In this document: positions 43,279 to 56,199 of the stretch, in pieces
Numbering within the stretch: position 1 is the stretch's first letter
How the letters are laid out: the number at the start of each line of letters is the position of its first letter
NCBI GenBank assembly: GCA_036186865.1
Contig: AP025041.1
Location: 35,845,538 to 35,909,537 of the forward strand
Origin: Eustoma russellianum
Lineage: Eukaryota > Streptophyta > Magnoliopsida > Gentianales > Gentianaceae
Direction of reading: 5' to 3'
DNA: 64,000 bases
Translations under genes and position numbers: made by a program
Notes under the pieces: model-generated
The model's database searches: none
What the model saw: the letters and a program-made list of their open reading frames with translations, nothing else
Told to the model about the DNA's origin: nothing

Positions 43279-43539
43279 CTTCTTATCTTTGTTGATTTCA
43301 CCGAATACATAAATTAAAACATGCAAGAAAAGGAAACAGGCAAATCAGCATAGGTAAGTTACATATTGTAGGCCATAGTCGACCATCATTGACTGGCATT
43401 GATCGTTTTTGACCATTTTTTGGCCGCCCTTTCGACAGCTTTGATTGTTTGTTAAACTTGAAAACATTGGCTCTGCAGTTAAGACAAATCAGCATAGGTA
43501 ATGGTCCTTAGCACTTATTGATCCAACGTGATGCCCTCG

Positions 43540-43905
43540 ACTCAACGTAGGCTTACCTATATCATAATAAAAATAAATAAAATTTCCAGCTCAGATGTGA
43601 CGATCGTATCTTAAGCACTTTCATATTTCATTACATGAAATTATAGTTGTAGTAGCATAGTATACATTGGGAACTTTTCATTAGATCAATCTTAAGTCTA
43701 ATTTTTACATAGAAAATGGAGAAAAGGAAGATTTTATGTTGTTTTATACCTGTCACACTTATACTATTTCAGTAAATCAAAGCTAGAGGTTAATATGTTC
43801 CATGACGAATGCAAATTCCCTCCATGCAATATTCCTGTGACGTTATTAAACTTACATATTATTGTGTCAGTTGAATGTTTACATACAAATCCACGGCATA
43901 CATAC
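43540..43905 (+). other. Host segment X2
   Basis: The part around 43575-43625 (TTTCCAGCTCAGATGTG, ATCGTATCTTAAG) resembles X1 at 10690-10735. Its end, ACATACAAATCCACGGCATA, resembles the PYL promoter start near 21025. The copia C LTR begins at 43906, directly after CATAC. This suggests upstream DNA of another PYL copy, cut by the insertion. Confidence 0.5.
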
Positions 43906-44423
43906 TGTTGAAAGCAGCAAAGATTCAGGCAACAATAAGGAAGTAGTAGGAAACGAGCCAGAAGCATAACAACAGTATTTAAGCAATTGTATTTGTCAAG
44001 AAGCACGATCTGTCTTAGGTGACATGGAGCAATTGAAGACCATTGAATCACAGCCAGGATCAACGGTAATTGAAGCTTTTAGACACGAATCAAGGAGTTG
44101 CGAAGGATCAAGGTTGAAGAACTTATCCAAGGGAAGAAGAAGAAGGAGCAAGCGCGGGAAAGGTTTAAAACATGTGAAATTACAAGAACACTCATGATTA
44201 ATATTGTAGCTTGCTTGAATTTGAAGGTCAAAAATGTAAAATCGATAGCTTTCTTTTCCCGCTCCTTTGGTGGTTGAATATAGTTGAAGATAACCACCTT
44301 GCAACTGTAAATCATATGATTTTTTCTCTATACAATTACTACTTCCTCTTCATATCCTCTTCTCACTTGTTTCATTCTTAATTAATTTCAAGTTGTTTTG
44401 ATGTTTGGATGATATTTTTGACA
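43906..44423 (+). repeat. 5' LTR of copia C
   Basis: TGTTGAAAGCAGC to ATATTTTTGACA, 518 bp, followed directly by the primer site TGGTATCAGAGC (44424-44435). The end sequence equals that of the LTR at 22535-23025. The start is inferred from the TG and family length; the partner LTR is not in the window. Confidence 0.75.
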
Positions 44424-44435
44424 TGGTATCAGAGC
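44424..44435 (+). promoter_or_regulatory. Primer-binding site of copia C (tRNA-Met)
   Basis: TGGTATCAGAGC, perfect, immediately after the LTR. Confidence 0.92.
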
Positions 44436-44569
44436 AATGTGTCACTTGATTTTTTGTTTCTTATGATTCAATTGCTTGAAGAGATTCTCCTGTGATTGTG
44501 TATGTGTCATTGCTTCCTAGATTAAGATCGCATCGCAAAAAAATAATCCTGCTAGTGGAAGAGCCAGTC

Positions 44570-45631
44570 AGAATCCATTAAATGATAGTCCGGTGCAAAA
44601 TGTTGTGTTTGGATCAAGGGGGATGGAAATCAAAACCAGGTTTTTGAGACTCCCTTGCAGCATCCTTTGCATAATCCCTATTATCTTCATCCTCATGATA
44701 GTCTGACCATAGTACTAGCACAACCTCCACTGAATTCACACAATTATCATACCTGGGCCGAGCTTTTGAGATGGCGCTAGTTGTTAAAAACAAAACTGGC
44801 TTTATAGATGGTACACTTCAGAGACCACCAGTCACAGATCCACATTACTCACTTTGTATGGTACAATCTTGGATGATGAATTCAGTGTCTCATTTGATTG
44901 TACAGAGCATTATGTGGTGTGACAGTGCATATGATCATTGGAATGATATTCAAATAAGGTATGGAAGTACATATCTCTTTAGATTGTCAGGTTTACTGGA
45001 AACATTTTACAGCATTAAGCAAGATACTTTGATTGTTAATGTGTATTTCACTAAACTTAAGATTGTTTTTGAAGAATTGATGGTTACGAGATCTATTGCC
45101 ACTCGTACTTGCAGAGGTTGTAGGTGTGGTGTTACTGTTAAAATCAGAAGGTTTGTGGAAGGTGATTATGTCATTAAGTTTGTTAAAGGCCTTAATGACA
45201 GCTTTAATCCAGTTAAGTCTCAGGTGTTTGTTCTCACACCTTTGTCTGACATAAACACTACGTTTTCTATGGCTTTGAATTATGAGAGGAAGGTGTTGGC
45301 TAATAATGGTGGTATTTCTTTTGATAATAGTCCCATAGCTTTGTTGGTAGAGGAATAATCAACAATGGTTTTATGGCATACACTGGTAGAGGTCAAGGTT
45401 ATAAAAGAGGAGGAACAGGTACGGTATTTAGGGTGCAAGAAGTTTTTTGTGTACACATTGTGGATTGAACGACATACAGTTGATAGATGTTATAATAAAC
45501 ATGGTTTTCCTCCTGGTTTTAAGCCTAGGAATCAGGTTAACTTGAGTGAAGCAGTAGAGTTGGAGCCAGATGAATCACAGAAGGCTCAAGTAACCAAGAC
45601 TATACAATCACTGGTCCTTACCACCCAATAG
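44570..45631 (+). pseudogene. Gag of copia C
   Basis: N-terminal signal in PYYLHPHDSLTIVLAQP (about 44689), then after a shift VVKNKTGFIDGTLQRPP and the copia gag core to 45358 (MWCDSAYDHWNDIQIRYGS, FVKGLNDSFNPVKSQVFVL). A zinc knuckle (CTHCGLN, then after one base out of frame HTVDRCYNKHGFPPGFK) lies near 45447-45530. At least three frame breaks and a stop at 45356. Close to the gag genes of copia H and copia B. Confidence 0.85.
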
Positions 45632-46431
45632 AATCAGAAGTTGTTGAACTGGTTGAATAGACATGAAGATAACCATGAAGGGAACATGGCTGTTGCTCAG
45701 GGTACTATGCTATCTGCTCAAGTTGGTAAGATGAAAGGTAATTATCATACTAATATTTCAAGTACATGGATTTTGGATTCTAGAGCTACTGGTCATATTG
45801 CCTCTAGCCTCACTCTTTTCTCTTCTGTTGAACCTATTCATAATATCATCATAATTTTGCCAAATAATTTCTCAGTTGCAGCCACGCATATTGGTTCTGT
45901 GGCTGTTAATCTAGTCCTTACCCTGTATGATGTTATCTTTGTACCTTCATTTGCTTATAATCTCATTTCTTTGAGTAAGTTGGCTTCAGATCCTAATTTA
46001 CTTATTTAAATTTCTGGTGCTCATTGTTTGATTCAGGTTATCCAAGAGGATGATTGGTTCAGCTAGGTTTCACATGGCTTTTACTACTTGCATGGTGTTG
46101 CATCTCACCAGAAGTCTGTCTGTCTCATAGCTTCTGCACTTGCTTCACCAGCTATGCCATGGCAATATAAGCTGGGACATGCCTTATATTCTAAAATAAA
46201 AGAGATTCAGAGATGTGATGATTCAGTCCCAGCTATCACTCTTGATGAGGCTTGTACAATTTGTCCTTTTGCTAGGTTAAAAAATTACCATTTCCTGTTT
46301 CTTTATCCATCTCTACCCAACCTTTTGATTTGGTTCATGCAGATGTCTGAGGACCTAACAGGCATCCCACCTTGTATTCTCAAAAATACTTTCTTTCCAC
46401 CGTGGATGATTGTAGTAGATACACTTGGTTG
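45632..46431 (+). pseudogene. Copia C protease and integrase N-terminus
   Basis: The protease site reads WILDSRATGHI (about 45767), with Arg for the Gly of DSGA. The stop at 46007 ends the frame. GAG-pre-integrase follows (MPWQYKLGHALYSKIKEIQR, ACTICPFARLKNYHF), then the start of integrase (FFPPWMIVVDTLGC). Element D begins at 46432 inside the conserved integrase region, so the rest of C is displaced or lost. Confidence 0.85.
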
Positions 46432-49117
46432 TGTTGAGAAAAAGTGTTTGAACGATTTACAAATGCATGATTTAAATAGTACGAGTCTACGAAATACATG
46501 ACAAAAATATTACTTGACATGTTTTTGTGAAATACATGCCTCATATGCTTTATATATATTGTTGCCGTACTAACAAGCCATGAAGCGTTAAAGCTTACAT
46601 CATATGGCAAACATTTGTTGTCTCTAAACTATTTTCAGGTGACACAATTAATGAACTAAACTAGTTCATTAAGTGAAGTACTTAAGTAAATGAACTAACT
46701 AGTTCATTAAATGGAGATATATTTGGACAAAGCTTTATGGAAACAAACATGGAAATGGAAAGCCTCCCTCCTACTTCTCTCACACGCCTACATATATATA
46801 TCATATATATTCATATTTTTAAAAAGGCACAATACACATATATTCCGACGTACTACTGACACGTTACATATATTACAAACGTACGTCAACGTCACACCAC
46901 TATACACACCTCATATTTATGAGTATATTCAGGTCTTATGATATAAGTCATGGTGATGACAAAATTATGACGACACGTTACAAGGTTATAAATCGAAAAT
47001 TGTCGTATCGGGTGACTACAGAAACTTCGCCAACATGTCATGTACTTTCCATATAAAGATGGCCAGCCCATATGCTTCAAAAATAGTCAAAAATTTCGTG
47101 GTTCACATTTAAATTCAACCACTAAATCATTCCATGTTGGCACACACAAATCACCCAAAAATTAGGCCATATTTGTGGAGCTTTCAAATTTAATTCTTTT
47201 AGCACATGGGGGCGCCTCTAAGTCAGCCATTAGAGCTGAATATCTACTTTATTTTATTTATATTATGTCTGACATAATATATATATATGACATGTGCAAA
47301 AAGTTTGAATTTAATCGGAGAAAAATCGCGTAATCGACGAAAGTCGAAAATTCGGTTTTCTACGAACACAACACATGGAACGTTTTTGGCATGAGTTGTA
47401 ACATGTATCTAGACACTTTTTACACATTCAAGACATGTTAAAGTGTTTTGAAAAATTCAAATTAGTGCTGATTGGAATTTACCATATATGTGCAATTATT
47501 GTGCATTATTTGACAAAGATTACTAAAGTAAAATTTTTGCACATGCACATTGGTTCTACACGCCATTCTCAGCTATGATGGAGCCAAGATGGAGCTTAGT
47601 TGGCATCTCAATTGGTGAAGAATATGCCAGACAAGGTTAGAAACATAAAAGAGGGAGCTACACAAGGTAACAATTCAAAAATTTTGAAAATGTAACACGT
47701 GCTGAAAATTCAGCATGTGCTACTAGTGCTAGCAAATTTTAGGCTAGTAATGGTGGCTAATTGGCATCCCAAAATTGAAGGGATTGAATGATGATTATTG
47801 GGCAACATTTTGAAGTCTTTTTGACACATGTTTTATGAGATATTTTCAGATTTTACAGCTCATTTAAGTGATGACAAGTTGGACCAATCATCAAGTGCCA
47901 AGTAAGCAAGGCCAAGTCATCTCTTCAATCATAGTGTGCCAAGTAAGCAAGATGGTGTCATTTCTATACAAGGAAATCTTCCAAGGGCATTAAAGAGAAT
48001 TCTCAAGGATGGAAGAACCCTAAGGGGGCGTCCACTTTAGCTTAAAAGGGAAGAGAAGTAGTGCAAACTAAAAGAAAGACAACTCTCATTTTCTCTCAAG
48101 TGCAAATGGATCTTCTACTCTCTTCTTCTACATTTCTTTCTTCTTCTTCTTCCTCTCTCAAGCCTATTCTTCATATATTCAAAATATTGTATAGGCTTTC
48201 ATTATACCACCTATACTCATACATTGTTGTAAAAGGTTGATAAAGGTGTGATCAAACCTTCATTCAATAAGTGGTGGTGTTCGTGATCCAGTGTGCTTGA
48301 TTGTATCGTTTGTAAAAGGGTGGAGTTGATATGTAACTCCAGGAACCCTTTTGGTAAGGTGTTTTATTGTGTTTAGTGATAACCGAGGATGGTGTCCTCA
48401 AAGACTGGAGTAGGTGGATTTAACCGAACCAGTATAAAATCCTTGGTGTTCTTACTTTACTGCACTTTACTTTCAGTATTCAGTTTCTGTGTTGATTTCG
48501 TTGCAATCGTAAAAATAGTAAACGATTTTCAAAAATTACAAAACTTTGCAGAAACATAGCCAAATATCCTAGCTTTCATTTGGTGCAATTTTCAACTCAT
48601 TTGGATAAGTATAAGTCAGTCAAACGTGATCAGTTCTGAGACTAGTGCAATCTGATTTTCATATTTGCAAAGGTTTAGCAAATCAACGTGGTTGACATAC
48701 TTTCTAAAAGAATTTACAAAAACTGTTTCAACTCATTAAAATAAATATGTTAAGGGGTTTGTCATTAAATTTTCAGACCATTTGGAGTTACCAATTAATC
48801 TGAATAAATTTTTGAAATCGGTGTACTGTTTCTGGCAGATTTGCGTAATCTGACGAAAAATGAATTTTCAAAGGGTTAGGAGTTGAATTTTGCTTTGACA
48901 TTTTTATGAGATACTCATAACATTTGAAGAGAGTCTCACCAAATTTTATAATTTTTGGAGGTCTCTAACTAGGTCGTTTAAGTATTTCAAATAAGGATCT
49001 GAAAACAGGAACTGTTTTCAGAAGTGGGGTTTTTAGGCCAAACGTTTTTAAAAAAAATAAGATTTTCCGCACACACTATTCAACTCCCCCATCTAGTGAT
49101 GCTATACAGATCCTACA
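46432..49117 (+). repeat. 5' LTR of copia D (2.7 kb)
   Basis: TGTTGAGAAAAAGTGTTTG to ACAGATCCTACA, 2686 bp, followed two bases later by a primer site. The start is supported by the independent fragment at 7078, which begins with the same bases. The last 60 bases (ACACTATTCAACTCCCCCAT) are of the SIRE style. It has (TA)n-like ATATATAT runs near 46795 and 47280. The length is long for copia, so a nested insertion inside cannot be excluded. Confidence 0.72.
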
Positions 49118-49119
49118 AG

Positions 49120-49131
49120 TGGTATCAGAGT
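49120..49131 (+). promoter_or_regulatory. Primer-binding site of copia D
   Basis: TGGTATCAGAGT, 11 of 12 to the tRNA-Met complement. Confidence 0.8.
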
Positions 49132-49204
49132 GCATGCACACTTTCAACAAGAAGATCTAACGATCTTTGTGACAACCACTAGTCACAAGACCGAACAAGA
49201 AGGT

Positions 49205-50680
49205 ATGTCGAGTCAAAGATCTCCTCTTTTTGATGGTGAGACTTTCATACAATGGAAACTTAGAATGAAATTTTTTCTTATGGCAATTGATATAGACTTT
49301 TTGTCAATTATAGAAGGTGGTCCTTTTGTCCCTTCTAAGTTATCTACTGTTGACGGTGTCACACTAGAGGTTGTAAAGCCGAAGCAAGAATATACTAGTG
49401 ATGACAAAAAGAAATTGAGTATGAATGCTAGAGCCATGCAACTACTTCTAAACAGGCTGAGTAAAAGTGAATAAAGTTACGTGTCTAATTGCTCTAGTGC
49501 TCAAGAGATGTGGAGAATTCTAGAAATGAAACACGAAGGGACTAGTCAAGTCAAAGAGTCTAAAATAAATATGCTTATGTCCACTCTTAAGTCTTTTAAA
49601 TTATTGCCAAATGAATCTATTGTTGATATGGACTTACGCTTGACTAACATCTATAATTCTCTTGAGTCTCTTGCAAAAGCTTTTTCTACATAGGAAAAAG
49701 TACAAAATGTGCTAAGAAGTATCCCATCCAAATGGGACCCCAATGTCAAGGCGATTGAGGAAAGTGAGGGAAAAAATCGATAAAAATAGAGGAATTGATT
49801 GGATCATTAAAGGTATACGAAAACAAATTTAAATTAAGGAAATCGGAATCAACGTCAAAACAAGGTAAGACTATTGTTTTTAAATCAAATGATACATCTC
49901 TACTTCTTTCGATCATGTAGATGATAGTGATATTGAATCGGACAATGATGATCTAATACTATTGGCTAAAGGTTTGAGAAAATTTTTATGAGAAAGTCAT
50001 TTAAGAATAAACCTACTGACTCTTTCGACTAAAAGAAATAAAAATAAAATTAATGATAAGGACATAAAGTGCTATGAATGCGGAAAACTTGGACACTTTT
50101 CATATAACTGCCCGGACAAGGACAAACAAATGAACAAAAACTGTGACAAGAACTGGAACAAAAATAGACCCGTCTCAGAACCTAAACAAAGGAATTCAAG
50201 AAGAGCACTCAAGGCCTCCACTTAGAGTGATTCATCTGACTCTGAGACTGATACCGAAGAAGAGACAGCACAAGTATGCTTTGCATCCAAAGAATCAAAT
50301 GAGGTATCTTCTGATTCTGACTCTGATTCTGAACCTTCCTACGATGATTTGTTTAGTCAATATTTAGAATTGAATAAATTCACAAAGATTCTTGCAAAAG
50401 AAAAGAAACGATTTATTGAAGACAAGAAGTTGTTAGAATCATCTAACACGAACCTTGTTTCTCAATTAAACGATTCAAAAGAAGAGTTGTCTTGCATAAA
50501 ATGCATTGAAATCAGAGGTCTCATCATTAACGACACAAAATAATGAAATGAAATTTGAGATTTCAAATTTGAAATCAAGGAATGCGGATTTAGAAAAAAT
50601 GGTGAAACAGTCTGACACGGGTACAAACATGCTAGATCGCATCATCTCTTCACAAAAGCATGATAGCGACAAACCGGATT
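49205..50680 (+). pseudogene. Gag of copia D
   Basis: Begins MSSQRSPLFDGETFIQWKLR at 49205, a SIRE/Angela-like gag start. It includes SAQEMWRILEMKHEGTSQVK and is interrupted at 49472, 49691 and near 49780. A knuckle, CYECGKLGHFSYNC, lies near 50070. Further frames give an acidic then coiled-coil region (SQYLELNKFTKILAKEKKRF, then SNTNLVSQLNDSKEEL, 50349-50543), similar in style to the tail of gag in element E. Multiple stops and shifts. Confidence 0.82.
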
Positions 50681-51162
50681 AGGATACGTGGAGAAAAACG
50701 AGACATTAAATAAATCAACCAAATTAATTCGATCTTCATCTAAGAAGACAGATGCAGTCAAGATCCTAACAAGACGCCTAGACCTCCCCCTACTTCATCT
50801 CATCGTGCTTTTTCTTCATATCATACAAGATAAATCATGTACCATATAGATATGAAAAAAAACCACTAATGTATACATGACATTCATTTACCATAAATGC
50901 ATCTAGATCACACAACATGCACACTAACGCAAGAACATATTAAAAAGGACAACCATACAATGTTCACAATGGAATTCTCGACCAAAGGCCAACTGCATTC
51001 CCACCTAATGTCTATTACATTGCTTCTTCATCTATATTTTCACCATTTGTAAGACCGAGAAAGGTCACTTAAGTATGGGTACCAAAAGGTACTCTTACAA
51101 AAGGGTGAAGAAATAACTCGTAAGGACCCAAAATAAAAGGGTACCTAAATCGTTGTTACACA

Positions 51163-51690
51163 TTGCAGGGAAGACACACGTTTAAAGGTACATCTATCAA
51201 GTGGTTCCTTGACAGTGGTTTCTCGAGACACATGACGGGTGACCCGATCTTGTTTTCAGAGCTGAAGAAGGTTACAAAAGGTGGATCGGTGACCTTTGGA
51301 GACAACAATGAAGGAAGAATCATCGTAAAAGGTACAATTGGAAGCCCAAGTACTCTTCAAATCTCCAACGTCTTCTTGGTAAGTAATCTATCCTATAATT
51401 TTCTTAGCATCTCACAGTTTCATGAAAACGGTTTTGATGTGTGTTTCACTCACCCACATTGCAACATAGTAACTAAGAATGGAGAAACGGTATTAAAAGG
51501 AAAAAGAGAAGGAAACATTTTTACACTTTCTATGGATGACATGCTAGACGCTAAAGTTAAATGTTTTATGTTAAATGATGTAAATTTTTGGCATAGGCGA
51601 TTAGGACACATTGGCATCTCAACGCTTGAAAAACTTCAACGAAAGAATCTAGTACGAGGATTGTTTATTATCATTGAAGTACTTTTTGAT
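51163..51690 (+). pseudogene. Copia D protease and GAG-pre-integrase
   Basis: Protease WFLDSGFSRHMTGDPILF near 51193 keeps its DSG triad. The frame continues through ISNVFLVSNLSYNFLSISQF to VNFWHRRLGHIGISTLEKLQ (about 51583), the GAG-pre-integrase H..H motif. It breaks off after NLVRGL near 51665, where unrelated sequence leading into the LINE begins. No integrase core, RT or 3' LTR of D is seen. Confidence 0.85.
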
Positions 51691-51842
51691 TGTTTACATT
51701 TAGTTTCAAGCTTTCGGCATCAGTAGTATACCTTGGATTTTTAGTTTTAGTTGCAATAATTGATAGAAGACGTCATTATTTTTCCGTGAGACCATGTCTA
51801 AGGAAGAGGGGTGTAGGTAAGGGGAAGAAAAATGAAGATAGT

Positions 51843-54430
51843 CTAAGGGTAGCATCAATGTAGGAACATTAAGTGGTAAATTGTTTGAGATTGTATATAC
51901 ACTTAAGAGATGTAAGATAGACATAGCATGCCTCCAAGAAACTAGGTGGAAAGGGAATAAAGGTAAAGAGTGTAATGGGTATAAGCTATTGTATTCAGGG
52001 TCAGATAGGACCAAGAATGGGGTAGGATTTCTAGTAAAGATAAAATTACACACGAACGTGATTGATATGATTAGATATAATGATAGAATTATGGTGTTGC
52101 AGTTAGTTCTAAATAAGGAGGTGGTGGCAGTGATTTGTGCCTACGCACCCCAAGTGGGACAAGAAGAACAGGAGAAGAAAAGGTTTTGAGATTGCTTAGA
52201 TGTAGTGTTAAAGGCAATACCCAGGGAGGAACGAATTTGTATCGGAGGTGATTTTAACGGAAATATTGGAAAGAATAGCGATGGTTTTCAGTCGGTAAAT
52301 GGAGGGTTTGGTTATGTAGATAGAAACAAACAGGGTAGAGATCTGCTAGACCTATCAGTAGCCCATGACCTAGGCATTATAAACTCGTATTTTAAGAAAA
52401 AAAGAATCGCATTTGATCACGTTTAGCAGCGGAGGACGTAACACGCAGATTAACTATTTTCTGATGAGGCATGAAGACCGACGGTTGTGGAGGGACTGCA
52501 AGGTTATACTAGGAGAGACAGCGGTGATGCAACACCGTTTATTAGTGGTAGTTATAGTATTGAGCCAAAAGCTAAGTAAGGGGGTTGGAAAACTCCCACC
52601 CAGGATTCGATGGAGAAGTTTGAAAGACGAAAAAGTTAATATATTTAGAGACAAGGTCATCTCTGCAAAACTAGATCGTCTGGGGAATGACACAAATCAG
52701 ATGTGGGAGGCTATATCGACTACTGTTACTCAAGCGGCGAAAGAACCTCTCGGGGTAACAACAGGAAAGACGTCTGTACATAAAGAGACGTGGTTGTGGA
52801 ACGAGGATGTGTAACAAAAAATAAAAGACAAACAAAAGATTTTTAGAGAGCTGTTAAGCTGCACAAATGGGAAAGAGAAAGTGAGATTAAAGGAGAATTA
52901 CAAAATCGCCAGGAAGTAGGCGAAGAAGGCAGTGACTGAGGCAAAGACTACAGCTTATAAAAGGATGTATGAGAGACTAGAAACAAAAGAAGGAGAGCAG
53001 GATATGTTCAAGATTGCCAAAGCTAGGGATCAAAAGAGACAGGACCTAGGAGGCGGGAAGTTTATAAAAAAAGAAGATGGAGATGTTTTAGTCAAAGCAT
53101 AAGACATCAAGTTGAAATGGCAAACATACTTTCTCAGTCTTTTCACTGGCAGTAGTGTCGACTACGAAGAATGAGAAAGCACGACTAACCAATAACGACA
53201 ACATAATAACTCCGACTGTCAGAACATCACACGAGGAGAGGTGATGAGAGAACTAAAGAAGATGGGAAGAGCTAAAGCGGTCGGTCTAGATAACATACTC
53301 ATTGAGGCGTGGAAGTATTTAGGAGAGGAAGGGGTCCAATGGCTAATTACTCTGTTCAACCGTATTTATAAAACAGGAAAGATGCCAAATGAGTGGAGAA
53401 AGAGTGTCGTGGTCCCCCTATATAAGAAAAAAAGAGACGCACAGTGTTGTGGGAACTATAGAGGGATTAAGTTGCTAAGCCATACCATGAAGTTATGGGA
53501 GAGAGTAATAGACACTCGAATTAGGAGAGAAACTCAAGTTACGGTGAACCACTTTGGTTTTATGCCAGGAAGGTCAACTACGGAAGCAATACACATTCTC
53601 ATGGGATTTATGGAGAAGTATAGGGAGAAGAAGCGCGATTTACATATGGTTTTAATCGATCTTGAAAAAGCGTATGATAATGTACCACGTAGCCTGATAT
53701 GGGATAGTCTGGATGCAAGAGGGATCCCTATAAAGTATATAGACATAATTAGAGATATAGGACAAAAACAACCGTTCGTACGCCTGTGGGGAATACGGAC
53801 TTCTTTCCGGTGGAGGTGTGTCTCCATCAAGGGTCTGTGTTGAGTCCATTTTTTTCCCAGTTGTCCTTGACGAGTTGTCAAAGCCGATACAGGAGGCAGT
53901 TCCATGGTGTATGCTTTTTGCTGACGATATTGTATTAGTCGCAGAAAGTAGACATACCCTAAGTATGAGACTAGAGTAGTAGAGAGGGGTTTTAGAGAAA
54001 AAAGCCTTAAAGATTAGCCGTTCTAAGACCGAGTATCTGCACTGCGACTTCAGCGGCGTAGCAGACAGTGAGGATAGCCAGCTCACCATCGATGGTCAAG
54101 TGGTACCACAGGTAAGTAAGTTTAAGTACCTAGGATCATTTGTGCAGCAGAATGGCGACATAGATAGTGATGTAACACATCGAGTTCAAGCAGGCTGGTG
54201 TAGATGGAGGGCTGCCTCAGGGGTACTGTGTGACAAAAATTTCCCAATTAAATTAAAGGAAAATTTTAATAGGGTGGCAGTGCGACCAGCGATGCTATAT
54301 GGGACAGATTGATGGGCCATCTAGAGGTCACAATTACAGAAGATGGAAGTAGCAGAGATAAAAATTTTGAGGTAGATATGTGGGCATACAAGGCTAGACC
54401 GGATCAGAAACGAGGTGTTTCAAGAAAGGT
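51843..54430 (+). mobile_element. RTE-type LINE, 5' ORF to truncated 3' end
   Basis: A non-LTR retrotransposon. The apurinic-type endonuclease starts near 51850 (LRVASMNVGTLSGK) with CLQETRW, NGVGFLV and ICIGGDFNGNIGKN (52250 area). RT begins near 53241: AKAVGLDNILIEAWKYLG, FGFMPGRSTTEAIHILMGF, VLIDLEKAYDNVPR, and an intact FADD site near 53921 (MLFADDIVLVAES). The C-terminal part FKYLGSFVQQNGDIDSDV runs to RLDRIRNEVFQERL near 54428. Stops and shifts occur near 52188, 52425, 52812, 53841 and 53978. The RTE clade is inferred from these motifs. No poly-A or 3' UTR remains; homology ends at the junction with copia B. Confidence 0.9.
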
Positions 54431-55914
54431 TAGCCTTTCCTTTAATCTTGTAAACCATTTACAACGAATGAGTTTCTTTCCAGATGTTAAGGGAACAATA
54501 GTCCAAGCATTGGTGGCCTCCAATACAGCCAACTCTACTTGCATGGCTTGTTGACAGGCTGCTGAAGAAGTTGCGTGTTGATATGTAACAAGTTCCTGTT
54601 CAATGCTCATGTTAAGAATGTAAGACATGTATTCAGGTGCCATAGTGTCAAAAGAAACATAGGATTGGATAGGATACGGCAAAGAAGATTAATGAGACAA
54701 CTGATGACAGGAAGGAAGTGAGTGAGCAAGATTACAGTAGTAATCCTTAAGTAAGAATGAGTTTGTCTTGGTTTGGTAGGTCTATAATCAACAGGTACAC
54801 GTGATGGTAAAATAGAAGGTGATAAATGAGGTAAATCAACATGTAGTTGAGTGATAGGGATCTAATTAGGAGAAGAGGAAAATGACTCATCAGGTGATGA
54901 GGGAAGTGAAGAAGCACAAACTGGAGATGAAAAAGAATCAGCTGTGTCAGAATGCATAAGGTCAGGAGTGGAATGAAGAATATGCAGAGGATGTAGTTGT
55001 TGAGGAGTTTCAGAAGAAGAAGATTGGACATCTGAGATGTTAGGAGCCACCGGCGTAGATGCTGCAGGCAAAGGAGTTGCATTAGAAAAAAGAAAAGGAA
55101 TGTTCATGAAACTGCACATCTCTAGATATGATAATAGCCTGATCATCTAGCCGTTAAAGAATGTGCCCTTTTATGTTCATAGGAATGACAAGAAAAACAC
55201 AGGGTATGGACCTAGGAACAAATTCGGCTTTATGTGGAGTAGTGTCGCAAGCAAATGCTAAGCAGCCAAACACCTTAAGATGACTACAGATAGGTTGTGT
55301 CTGGTGCAATATTTCATAAGGAGCTTTGTGCTGAAGAACAGGTGAAGGAATCAAGCTTATGAGATATGTGGCATGTTGAAGACAAAACCCCGAATAAGTA
55401 ATAGGCAAAGAAGCATGAAATCTGAGGGCTCTACCCACAATGAGAAGGTGCTTATGCTTTCTTTCTACTATCCCATTTTGTTGGGGAGTATGATTATAAG
55501 TATTTTGGTGAACGACACCATGTTGCATATAAAATTCTGACGTTTTCAATTCAAGTCAATTATTGATTCTCACAACTTTGACATCGACATTAAACTGAGC
55601 AGAAACATAATGAAAGAAACTTTGTAAAATTTGTCTAGGTTCAGATTTATTCTTAAGAAGGTATATCCAAGTGTATCTAGAACAATTATCCACTATTGTA
55701 TAGTGGGATGTTTGTAAGGACCCCATATATCTATATGTATAACATCAAAAGGATGCTTAGAAGTGGTAACATACATTGGCAAAGGGGTTCTTTTCAATTT
55801 GGCTGAGGGGCGCACTGTACAAGCATTATCTGTTTTGTAAGAAGGTACACTTGAATCCAACTTATGTATCTCTTGAATTTTGGCTGATGAGGCATGTCCA
55901 AACCTGCATGCCAC
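54431..55914 (-). pseudogene. Copia B pol remnant
   Basis: From 55914 leftward: GAG-pre-integrase (MACRFGHASSAKIQEIHKLD, ACTVRPSAKLKRTPLP), integrase (FDVIHIDIWGPYKHP; TPQQNGIVERKHKHLLIVGR at about 55490), a Ser-rich linker, and the first 70 residues of RT (YMSYILNMSIEQELVTYQHA, LEATNAWTIVPLTSGKK, CKWF). Stops and shifts near 55693, 55560 and 55154 break it. Sequence is closest in style to copia A and H. Confidence 0.85.
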
Positions 55915-56199
55915 AGTTATGAAGTTGAGTATATACTTATGGAAGAAAAAACAGAAGGCAATGCAGAGAAAGTTGAAGCTTCAGTTTGTGTGGTTAGACT
56001 GGAGTCATATAGGTAGTAAAGACCTTGTTATTTATTAGCTAAACAAATCATCTTCTTGGATAACTGATCCTGAATAAAACAGCAAGAATCATGGAATGAG
56101 ACAAGCAAATGAGGAGAATCAGTGAGCTTACTGAGAGAAATAAGGTTAAAAGAAAAGGAGAGCACATAGAAACTATGAATTAGAAGTCACGAGCCCCTG

